DNA from: Symbiodinium natans
Lineage: Eukaryota > Sar > Dinophyceae > Suessiales > Symbiodiniaceae
Direction: 5' to 3'
Assembly (NCBI GenBank): GCA_905221605.1
Contig: CAJNDS010000055.1
Span: 64,001-128,000 of the forward strand
DNA: 64,000 nt
The translations under genes and the position numbers were made by a program. How positions within the stretch are numbered: position 1 is the first letter of the stretch; every line of letters starts with the position of its first letter. Below the pieces are notes generated by a model. That model was given only the letters and a program-made list of their open reading frames with translations, had not been told where the DNA came from and made no database searches. Shown piece after piece: positions 1-11,100 of this stretch.

Positions 1-36
1 CAGGTCCAGCCAGGAAGCCATTCTTCTGTGCAGGCC

Positions 37-228
37 TCACTCACCGGGAAATCTGAGGGAGAGATCTCGCACTGGCGGCACTCTTCTTTGAATTCCAAGG
101 GTTCCAAGGCTGCCAAGGCTGCTCATAAGGCTGATCATAAGCCATCGGCCGGCCAAAGACTCCGTTGCCGACCGAACCCGAGCTTCAAGATGCCGGCACC
201 GGACCCGCTCCTCTGCCCAAGCTTGCAA
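37..228 (-). CDS. candidate coiled-coil exon, unknown gene
   Basis: On the minus strand an AG-preceded open frame reads an Ala/Glu/Arg-rich helical stretch (AWAEERVRCRHLEARVR). This fits a coiled-coil exon. There is no recognised domain, the boundaries are not fixed, and the exon could belong to a gene that continues off the left edge. Low confidence. Confidence 0.25.
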   Translation of the reverse strand: MQAWAEERVRCRHLEARVRSATESLAGRWLMISLMSSLGSLGTLGIQRRVPPVRDLSLRFPGE

Positions 229-1379
229 CGTATGCTCCGCAGTGCCGCAGTATGTGTCATGGGCTCCAAAAAAGACCTCTACAGTGGGCTACTCACTGAC
301 TGGAGTCCTGCTCTGCTTCCACAGCCAAGCGCTTGGCCTTCATATGCTTGGGGGAAAGTCAGGGGATCGGTGCTGAAGAGAGTCGAAACAAGATTCCAAG
401 TGTTGCTTTTACATTCGTGGGTTCAAGGTCGAGGCTATCGACTGTTTCCTGCCAGTGTAGCTTATCGGGCGGTGAATGTCTAGGGTCTGATGGAGTAAAA
501 GTGGCCAGAATCCAAATTCGGCTTATCATCTGTTCGATTCCTTACGAGTACACAAAGACATCATACTTGCCGGGTCGCTTCGTTTACTTTTCTGACGGGT
601 CTTCATCTTCTTCAAGGAAGAGAACATGAAAAGGGGACGGGCGTGCTAAATATGAGAATCAGAATTTTAGATTGACAAGGTATGTGATTAACAAGAACAC
701 ACGGACCCTTTACCATTCTTCTATACAACAAGACTCTCTCGTGCTTCAAGATTGATAAAAGGTGTCTGGCGATTAACAAGACAGAAGACATGTTCTCCAT
801 TGCTTACATTTAGGAATGTGCATTTCTCAACCCTGCTGCGCGATCTCCTCGCAGAAAACTGTCTTTGCAGAGGCTTTCCGTGCGCGGAAAACTGGAACTT
901 GCATGCTTCGTGGACAGCATGCATCCGCACAAGAAAAATGGGACTCATGCCATAGACACTGCAAATGGAGAGAGTCAGAAACTTGTGTATTTTCTTTTGT
1001 GTGCGTGTGCGCGCGTGCTTCTTGACTTACATTTGCTTCACAGAAAGTTGGGGACTCTGGAAATGCCAGCAGTAGGAACAGCACAACAACCAATGAAATA
1101 GCAAAATGCTCCGTTGATGTTACTAGAAGGAAGCTGAAAAGGAGAACAATGAGCTGGCCTTCATGGCATGACTCTTAACCTTCACCTCAACCATATCTGT
1201 CATCTTCCATCTTGCTTCACAGCCCCAAATGCTGTGCAGGGACCTCTGCCTGCGACGCCACGAGCTGTGCCTGCATGCCTGGGGTGACGGGGTGACTTCG
1301 AATGTCTGGGGCTTCGGGGGCTGCTTCCATGACGCACGGATCTGCAGGAGGAGGCATGTCTGCGCAGCGTGCTTGCGCA

Positions 1380-1481
1380 TGCTCGCGCTACTATTGCCCA
1401 GTGCCAGTGGCGGCCTTCCAGCGGGTCCATGGCATCCTCACACAGAGCCAGCATAGCATCCAGGCTGCCTCCGGGCGACTT
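1380..1481 (-). CDS. candidate exon, unknown gene
   Basis: After a CCCCAAG acceptor the minus strand reads SPGGSLDAMLALCEDAMDPL and continues with EGRHWHWAIVA. The composition is protein-like and unlike the flanking intron sequence. The product is not recognised. It shares strand with all other genes in the window. Confidence 0.3.
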
Positions 1482-2045
1482 GGGGAGCAAAGCAAAAGAA
1501 CCGCAAACCGAAAGCATCACAGGTTGCATCACAGGTTGCATCATGTTGCATATCCAAAGCCTATGGGAACCGCTTTGGCAGAAGAGCTCGCGTTGCCCAA
1601 GCAGAGGAGCCTGGTACCTCACTTTGATCGATTTCTACATGATGCACTCGTGGGCATCAATCTCGCCCATGGTTGCTGCGGCACAGAAAAATCTAAGGCT
1701 TCCCACCTAGCTGGGAGATCCGCGACTTAAGGGCGGGTGCTTTGTAAGCCTCGGTTGGCAAAGCCACAATGCGCCCTATTGACTCAGGATATGCACTGGG
1801 CACACGACTCACAGCTGAAGTCAGCTGACAGGTCAGGAGCACTTCCATTTTCCACTAAGGCCAGTTCAATGCTGCAAAGCCGGGGATCTTGCAAACTGCA
1901 GCGCAGGTCTGCGCCACACCGATTAATTGACACAATTTCCTCGGCAAAAAACACTGCCAAGTCGACATCGTCGAGGAAAAAGCGAGTTCAGCGCCTTCAG
2001 CGCATCGATTGCATAACATTATCACGATAGCGGGCCTTGGCCTGC

Positions 2046-2135
2046 ACCTGAAAATCTGGCCCTTCCTCACGCCATAGTCCACCAGGACATTAAAAGCATG
2101 AAACAAGCCCAAGTTCTCCAAGTGCAACTTTGCCT
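2046..2135 (-). CDS. candidate exon, unknown gene
   Basis: The minus strand reads AKLHLENLGLFHAFNVLVDY followed by GVRKGQ after an AG acceptor. It looks like one amphipathic helical exon. No family is recognised; it may belong to the same gene as the exon near 1.4 kb or be a shadow. Confidence 0.25.
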
Positions 2136-2249
2136 TCATACATGTACGCGATGCAGAAATTCGAGGAAGGGCCCTGTCATACCAAAGTACCATTCTTCGT
2201 TCTGTATCGTTCGTAGCCCTTCAGGCCACGCGTATGCATTGAACAACTA

Positions 2250-2800
2250 TGACTCCACCATGAGCAGACACTTCACAAAGAATCATACCAATATGCACGT
2301 AGCACAAGGAATGATGGTATGGATTACCAATAATCTGTCTGAGTTTACAGATTGCATCAAGAATCGGGAGGGCTGCGGAGTCCGGAACAACCCTCTGTCG
2401 CCAAGGGTGAAACAACTGAGCGGTTGTAGCTGACCATCGCCACCGTTATTTTCGTTCGTCTGTTCAATTTCGGGGTGAGGCTAGCACAATTTCCACGGCA
2501 GGCAAGAATTGGCAACAGCTACGAAAGGCTACGAAATGAGAGCTCCCACCATTTTTTCATGGACGGCCACCGGCCTTGTGGATGCAGAAGGCGTCAAAGG
2601 CGTCAAGGCGTCAAGGGCGTCAAAGGGTCTTCCTCCACCATTCCGCTGCTCACTCAAACCGCTATCTGCCGCTACCAACCGGGTAGCGTGGGGTTAGCTC
2701 TCCCTTGAAGCTCCTGCGCCCAGGCCGCCGAGGCCGCCGAGGTTGGCCTTTTTAATCGCTGTCTGACAAGCCGCTGCTGCTGCCTGAGCATAGGGCGCAA
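2250..2800. other. stretch without a recognisable gene
   Basis: No frame here is convincing on either strand. A short run of GGCGTCAA-like units sits at about 2586-2630 (roughly five degenerate copies). The rest looks like intergenic or intron sequence. Confidence 0.4.
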
Positions 2801-2803
2801 GTC

Positions 2804-3145
2804 TCAGGAACAGACGATGAACAAGTACTCAACCTCACGCATTCTTACAAGAGGTTGTGGTGCCAGGTTGCTGCTGCTGTCATCTTCGTCACCCTCCTCT
2901 TGCGAAGCCAAGCGGTGAACCCCACCGCCGCCCTGCAGAAAGATGACATGAGTTGGCCGCGGCATGGTTGCGGAAAGAACTGGCATCGAGATGTGCGATG
3001 ATGTGCGGGCAGCTAAGGGCGCCTCCTCACCCATCATCCCTTCGAGAAGTTGTGGCAGATCACTTGGTCCCGGGATCAGGCCAGACAGGCTGTCATCAGA
3101 AAAGCGACGCCCGATGAAGCCACTACCTGGGGTGTTTGTCGAACA
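2804..3145 (-). CDS. channel gene, candidate terminal exon
   Basis: After an accceptor-like CCCCAG the minus strand stays open through GSGFIGRRFSDDSLSGLIPG, an acidic Glu/Asp/Ser run and a stop at 2804. It follows the 3.4-kb exon on the same strand and would end the channel's cytosolic tail. A second acceptor at about 2935 may mean alternative or additional splicing. Assignment to the channel is inferred from position only. Confidence 0.4.
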   Translation of the reverse strand, partial: CSTNTPGSGFIGRRFSDDSLSGLIPGPSDLPQLLEGMMGEEAPLAARTSSHISMPVLSATMPRPTHVIFLQGGGGVHRLASQEEGDEDDSSSNLAPQPLVRMREVEYLFIVCS

Positions 3146-4131
3146 TTTACATGGCGAGCTTAGCAGAGAGTACCAGCTAAAACAAAGAGGATGAGAGTGG
3201 GGTTTGGGCAAGGTGCTGGCCCTTCTCTGGGCATTGACAAACGCCGAGAATTTTGTTCCTGTCGCATTCGTCGTCTCTGCGGGAATCACATCGCCGTAGT
3301 ACGTCTCAGCCTCGGGCAACAGCAGAGTCAGCAGAGGTCAAAACTCATCATCTCGTCAGCGAAACAACCGCTGTGTGCGTGCATATGCATCCATATGAAA
3401 TGCAGACCGCCAACCTGCCCCAGAGCTCTTGTAGCCCAGTCGAACAATGCCTCCTCATCTGCCCAAATATCCGAGAGGGTGTCTGGGTTGTCCCTTAGAT
3501 GGAACACATCTCTGGGCAGAACTGCACAATCAACAGAACACCTGTGCTATGGACTGGGACTGTGTGGCAACAACATCTCGCCCTTCACTCATGTGGGAGC
3601 CCAGAGATCATGTCCCAGCCTTGCTCGCTCGCTGGCTGGCTCTCTCCCGCTCTCGCTCGCTTCCTTCCTTCCTTGCTTCCTCTGCACGTAGCCCCCGAAG
3701 GGGCCGCCCCAACAAGCGTGCACTAGCGAATCCGTTTGTGTCTGTATGTCTCTCTCTCTCTCTCTCTCTTTTTTCCTTCTTTTTCTATCTTTCTGTCTTT
3801 CTATCTTTCTATCTTTCTATCTTTCTATCTTTCTATCTTTCCATCTTTCCATCTTTCTATCGTTCTATCTTTCTATCTTTCTATCTTTCTATCTTTCTAT
3901 CTTTCTATCTTTCTATCTTTCTATCTTGCTATCTTTCTATCTTCTTTCTTTCGAAATTCCTAGCTTTCTATCTTTCCATCTGCATTTATTTCTTTCTTTC
4001 TGTCTTTCTTTCTTGTTTTTTTCTTTCTTTCTTTGCGGGGCTCGCTCGCTCGCACTCGCTCTCGCTCTCGCTCTCGCTCTCGCTCTCGCTCTCGCTCTCG
4101 CTCTCGCTCTCGCTCTCGCTCTCGCTCTCGC

Positions 4132-4215
<84 letters not shown>

Positions 4216-4465
4216 CGCTTAGCTCCCTGGAGGGAGAGCTGCCGCTAGGGGCGCGCAAGTCCCAAGAGTCAGTTGGTGGCAAGGGCTGCGATGGTCGCAG
4301 CCGAATCGCTGGGTTGGGGTTTCCTGTCTCTCTCTCTCTCTCTCTCTCCCACTCTCTCTCACTCTTTCTTTCTTTGGGGCCAGGGGCAGGCCCCGCGCCA
4401 AGGCGCGCCCGCTCCTGCTCCTGACGACTCTCTACCACCCGCTCTGCGGCCTCTCACTCTCTCTC

Positions 4466-4516
<51 letters not shown>

Positions 4517-5092
4517 TTCTTTCTTTTTGCGCACCTAACCCCCCTCTGGTCAGGAGGGCCGCCCGAAGGCGTGCATTACAGAGTCTCGCGGGTTAACCGA
4601 TGCTGTGGGATTGCTGGGGACTCCGTAGCCCAGGTATTGAGGGTACGTGATGGTTAAGAAGTGTGGTCCCCTTCATCCCCTGTCCAGCTCTGTCTCTCTC
4701 GCTCTCTCTCCTCTTCTTATTAGTCTTCTTATTCTTCTTCTTATTATCATTCTTATTTTTCTTCTTCGTCTTCGTCTTCGTCTTCGTCTTCGTCTTCGTC
4801 TTCGTCTTCGTCTTCGTCTTCGTCTTCGTCTTCTTATTATTATTCTTCTTCTTTTCTTATTCCTCTTCTTCTTCTTCTTCTTCTTCTTCTTCTTCTTCTT
4901 CTTCTTCTTCTTCTTCTTCTTCTTCTTCTTCTTCTTCTTCTTCTTCTTCTTCTTCTTCTTCTTCTTCTTCTTCTTCTCCTTCTCCTCCTCGCTTGAGAGG
5001 ACCCCCGGCGAGGGGTCCCCGGCCGCGACGGCCAAGCGGTTTGCGGTCCGGAGAGGGGCCCCGATTTCAGACGCCCTCGTGAAACTAGTTTC

Positions 5093-5126
<34 letters not shown>

Positions 5127-8100
5127 GCGAGCTTGACCCTTGAAGTGGCCGCACCAAGGTGCACTCTCTCCTCTTCTTCTTCTGCAGGGCTTGAGGGGCG
5201 CACGCACCCCCCATGCGCTGGGCGCTCCACCGAATTATAGGCATCCAAGATGCGAGAAGTACTTGCAGAACATGCTGGCATACCTAGCAGCAGAGCCCAG
5301 CCAGAGTCCCACCATTCATGGGCACCACTATGCGATAAAGTGAGCAACAAGATCTGAGCCACAAGCTGCCGCACTGGCTTCTCATCCTTGAGAATGCTCT
5401 GCAACCCTCCTGTGGGACAGATTACAACGATTACAGCCTGCACCTCATGTCTGGTAAATGTCAGGCTTGCAACACTCTTGCAACCGGTTGGCTTCGGGAA
5501 TCTAAGCGGTCTAAGCAGGAAATTGTACCAGAGCCACCTGCCTTCACCCTGTCCCTCACACAACACGAATTCTGGGTGAGGAGACGAGTTCTTATGTGTT
5601 CTGGTCCTGCATCTACAGAGATGAGTTCACAGCCACCGCTGGTCTGAGCAGTGCCATTGTGTTGCCACTTCACCCAGAGGGCCGCCTCGCATAGCCTTGG
5701 AAGCACAGAGGGTGAGAAGCATTGACGCTGACAGCTCGCGGGCGGATCTCCACATCCTAACGAATACCATGCGAGAATGTGTCATAGTTGGCTCACCTGC
5801 AAACACCAGGGCCTCAGGACCGGAACCTGTGTCCAAGAAATTTCAAGGACAAGTTGCCATGCGCCCTGCTCCAAAGCGATGGGAAGGTCCTTAGTGGAAA
5901 GCATATCAGAAAGATCACAGCTTCAAAGCCTGTAGGCCTACTTGCACCCAGGCCCTTTCACTTGCAGAGTATCCGAATCCGGGTCTGTATGGGACAGCTG
6001 CGTGCATCTGAGCGGCTTTCTCTTCGCTTTCATCAGCTTTGTAATCCAGCACCCCGCCAATCACGAAATACATGTGCGTTGCCTGAGCCACTGCCGATGG
6101 CACACTGCTTTCCTTCACGAATTAGTTCTGTAATCATCTGTGTAAGCTAAAGATAAACCTTGGACCAGTCAGGTTTAAGTCACGTTCTCGCCCGACGTGA
6201 TCAACTCCTGGGAAGTGCTGAGGGATTTCTCCGTCAAAGCAGTGCTGTAGATCTTCCGGGACTGCATCGAGAAGCACACGTTGCAGACCTTACTTCATCT
6301 TACTTCTGACTCTTGCATTGTCTTGCATGCCCTTGTTCGGCCACTTCTTCGTGGCTTCGTGGCATGACCCTTTTGCTCTTCACCAAGCCGCGTAGAAGAA
6401 TGGATGCACCCCTAGATGAGGAGCGTAAACTTCCTGCGGTCAGCACACTCCCTGATGCGCGAAGGCTGCTTGGAAATGCTTGGAATGACTGCCTAAGCTC
6501 TGACCCAGTCCTGGCTCAGATCATGCCGCAGACTTAGCGGCAGCAACCGGAGCACTGTCACCTCGCTCCGAGCCCGCACAAAGCTTCAAGATGCTTCAAT
6601 CGTGTGGTACATGCGCGGATGCTGAAAAGATCTCAAAAAGAAGCTCAGCCCCGATCATCAGCTTCGTGCCTGAAACAGCTCCAATTTGCTCCAAGAAGCA
6701 GGGCAATGAGAGGAATCAGGGGGGGGGGGACACTTTCAAATTTTGGCAGCTGCGGATCGGGCGCCCAGAGACTGAGTCACTGGCACGCGTGAGCGAGTCT
6801 GACTCAGAGCTTTCACGCTCTGCAAAACCCGGGCTTTCAACGGTGCAGAGACCTGGCAAGGGTGGAGTAACACGGCCCGCCGCTACTCAGGGCTGCATGA
6901 GACACTCCATGGAGCCATCGAAAGCCAGGCCACACTGTTCTGCTGCATGTAGCGACGAAGAAGAGATGCTTGTTCATTCCTTTCACCTGAAAGAAAGCGT
7001 GAGGAACAGCAACGGTCCAAGGGTTGAAAAAATGGTGTAGGTCCCACAACTGATTTGTGTCCGTGTGGCTGTTCAGATTTCGCAGCTGGTTCATTGCATT
7101 GGTGATTGCAGAAATGAACGTGGAGAAAATCACCATGGCAGAAATGATGACCACAACGTTGAACAATCGCTCGATCTCATTCTTGGGTGTAACCTGCCAG
7201 AGTCACTGAACTCAAGACCCTACAACGACTTGGCATCATCGTCCCAGTTTGCCTCCATGGAAGCTGGCGTGAACTGCGTCAGGGACCAGTGCAGTGCCGT
7301 GAAATACCTGAAGACTGAAGACTTGGCAAGGAATGCATCAAACCCAGCAGACTACTGCACAAACATCCTGCCGAGCTGCTTGTAAGCCAACTTGGCAGAC
7401 AGAATGTCCGTATCGGCCTGTAGAAGCCATGTATCCGGTCTTTCGAGCTGCCTGAGCGTTAAGGTCCCAATGCGACTTGCTCGAGTGGCTGAAGATCATT
7501 TTAAAACCAGCAGAGCAGCCCAATCCAAAACCACACGCAGGCCACCATGTGATTCAGCAGCATGATGAAGGCAATCCTGGCTGGAGAAAATGTCCCCAAA
7601 TACTCTTGGGCGCAAGGTCTCGGAAACTGTTTTCATATGGCTCTTGCTATCTTTCGGTCGCAGCTGCGTCGCAGCTGTGAAATTTCGGATGCTGAGATTG
7701 TGGTTGGGTGCCCGGGGAGGTGCCCAGGCGCCTAGGGTTGTCCCGTTTTGTGGCGTTTTCTCGCCTTTGTCTGGAGACCCTGGCCTTGCGCTGCCATGGC
7801 ATTGCAGCACATCGGCAGTTCACTGTAACTTTGCAGCATCTCCTAGTACCCTAGTCACAAGAGATCCAGTATCTTCCGTTCCTTCTCTCATCTTCCCATC
7901 TTCCCGCCAAGAAGCAACCTAAGAACACCGATGACGATCACCGAGAACCTTGGATCTTGGAAATGGCGAGGCTGTCACGGCATGTCCCGGATACATAATC
8001 GGTGCCGATCTTCTTCCTGCAAGAGGCTCTGATTGCACATGCTCCAGCAGTTCATTGAATCGTCCTGGCACGCTGGCAGTTGACACATGGGCAATCTTCA

Positions 8101-11100
8101 TGCTGCTGCCGTGATAGCTCAAGGGTTCAATCTCTTCAGGCCATGTGTCCGTGAGCTTTCAGCAGACGTAGAAGGCGAAGCAACCGCAGGAAGCGAACTG
8201 CCTGGGCCAGCTCAATCATTGCTCTGCAATGCTGTCCAAACGAGCCTCCAAACACCTCAGAAAGCATTTGCTCACAGCTGTTGTCGAAGCCAGGCTGCCT
8301 TTCCGATACGGAAGAAGGAGATGCCTTCACCAGCACTGACGCTTTGACTGTCTGTCCAGTCCAAGAAGTTGATAACCCAGTCCTGAATTCACGAGTCTGA
8401 GAGTAACAGGCGGGTCATTAGCTATCAGTAGCTCAGGTGCCATGTCCAAATGGCACGGGAGAGTCGAGGGGACTTGTCAAAGCTCAAGACTGGTCACTGA
8501 CTGGTCACTCTTGCGACTGGTGTGTTGCCTTTTGCTTTTGCAAGGCTTGCCCTCTGCCCCCTCCTCAAAAACACTCTCGAGGCTGAGCGCCGCACAATCG
8601 TAACAATTGCGACGTCCAGCGGCAACCAGCTCTTGCAATAGTTCCACGCAATCTTCCGCAAACGCATCTCAATGATGCCTGCTCCCGCAATTGATAGCCA
8701 ACTTGGACCCCGAGCAACGTGTACAAACCAGACAAGCGCCTTTATCTTGCACCGCAAAGCCTACGAGGAACGAGAGCGGGATGTCGAAGGTCCTCCAGGC
8801 ATGCGCAGTAAAAAAACTTGCTGCACAAACTTGCAAAACAAACTAGATACACCCAAGATTCCTAAGATCTTCAATCTCTCTCATATTTTCGCGTGGCCGC
8901 GTTGCGCTCACAAGAGCCACCAAGGGCCCGGCCAGTAGATGGAGGAAAGCACGCCCATCACGATGCTGAAGTTTGTGTCTTCTTGGTCGAAGACTTGCAT
9001 GGGCAGCCAGATCAAGTCATAAATGATCAGCAGCAGCCCAAAGACCTCAGAAATCTAGGCGGCTCAAGCACATCAATGAATAGTATAGTTCGCTCAAAGG
9101 TCAGGGCCAGGGAGTCGTGGGAATCTCTACGATTCTCTGCATCTCTCTTTGATCTCGGCAGGAGGCTTCGTACGAAATGCGACGTGGAGAGCTCGGGTTC
9201 GAGACCAGCGAGTGCAAACATCGGACGCATGCATTGCCCGAGATCTCCATCGGCTTTCCCTGCACAGAGAAGAAGGGGAAGCCATTTTTCGCACATGAGG
9301 CGCTCAAAGTGAAGTGAAAGGCCTCCATGTAGCTGTCGGTGTCACCATCGTTGGTTTTCGTGGCTGACATGTGTCCTGAGTTTCAGATGTGTGCCTGTTT
9401 GTCTGAGAGTCGGTCTCTCTTATGTTGCCCGATCTGGTCTAGTGTGGTGTGCACCCAACCCCTCAAACCCAATGGCGGCAATTGGGGGGTGCCTCTCTCA
9501 CTCTCTCAGGCCAAAACCCTTCCCCTCGCTAGCCTTGCGCACCTGTGTCGACGGAGCGGAGTGTGAAGCCCGAAAAGTGGAAAGGCAAACTGACTGTACT
9601 TGGGCTCATGTAATGCACCCCCGAAGACACTCCGCACGGAGAACCAGCATTCATGCAGAGGAAAAATGACCTGGGCGTTTTGGAATTAAAACATGCACCC
9701 ATGGGCCCTCCATATCAAATATGAAGAGAGTGGACTTGAACTCCAACCCCAACGACCAAGAAAGCGTTGAGAAGCGGCCTCTTCGTTTACCATGTTCTCC
9801 CCCTTCCCTTGTCAGCGTGATTGCTTGCCCTCGCGTCACGACTGGCCTTGTCCCCGGCAAGCTTGATTGACATAGTCCGGGTTGTGGTTGTTGGAGGATA
9901 TTTCCGCTTCAGCTGGTGCTGACCAAACTGTTACAGACACCAACGTGGTCTGCTTAGCACGGGATTCTTCCTTGTTCACGATCCCCAAGAATGATGGCAC
10001 GACCACAAAACATACAAACACACATACAAACACAGTGCAGGAGGGATAGCACAAGCACTTATGCGCGACGTCGAGCGACCTCAGGATTACTCCACCAGCT
10101 GACTACACGCAAGGGCCTTGGCCGGACTGAGCCAGTTCACTGGGTAGTGTTCCAAACCAGGCTTGGGTGTGGGCCACACCTGCTGTCCGGGCTGCCCAGG
10201 TCTGTGGCCCTTGGTGGATCTCCACCAGAAGCTCGAGAGCAGCGTTTGTCCCCCCAAAGGTGATGTGGTTTTCCTTTTGCTGCGGTCGATTTTTGCCTCG
10301 CCTGCTTGGCTTCCCCCACGGCCTACTCGTTCAGTGCCACCTTGATCTCCAAGGGGACTCCGTTCGGCCCCTCTCTTCGGCCCACTGGACCACACAAGAT
10401 ACTCCAATGAGGAGTGCTTGCACTTTATCGTCAACTGAAAAGTTGCCTTTCCAGGGTTGCCTGTTACAGGCTGCCACGGTATGTAAACGAACGATTCCTG
10501 GTCGGGACCTCCGGTCCGAAACTCGGATGATTTCATGGCCGTGGTTTCCCCTCTCCCAACAACAAAACCCCCGCCTCAGCACCTACATGCGCCCTGGTTG
10601 TGGGGACAAACAACTCCGCCTTCAATCCAAACCACTGAAACACACCGCCCCGAAGTACATAACCTAACCTCAACTCGGCCATGCTCTACCCCGCTCGGCG
10701 TCACTGTTCCAGTCCACGTCTAGGAGGCTGCACTGTCAGCATTGGTCATGTTTTTGGGCGGTTTGGTTTCCCCCACTTGCTCGTAATTTGACATATTGCA
10801 GTTTGTGACACTGAATTAATTCGTCAGATAGTCATTAGATGCCAATACTAACGGCTCTAAGTGCTTGAGCTGCCTTTGCCGTGGCCGTCCCCGGGCGGTG
10901 AAGCTGGCTCAGAGGCTTTTGAAGATCGTCTTGATGTAGGTTGCCACTGCTGCAGGATTGTCAGGTGGCCAGTGGCTCTCGGGTTGTCTGGGTTTTTCCA
11001 TGGCACATGTAGGCCCACTCGACAAACTTCCTGCTTTTGGCGCAGCTTCTCCACGCACGCTTGTTTGTTCTTGTTTGGCTTCACCCCCTTCCCTCTCGAC

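Noticed and set aside
3736-4424. Long open frames of Leu/Ser/Phe repeats
   Set aside because: They are translations of CT, TTCTATC and CTCGCT microsatellites; open in several frames on both strands.
4647-5566. Poly-Phe, poly-Ser, poly-Lys and poly-Arg frames
   Set aside because: Products of the TTC and TTCGTC arrays.
9183-9215. GGTTCGAGACC, a match to a tRNA B box
   Set aside because: No A box, no acceptor or anticodon stem at the right spacing.
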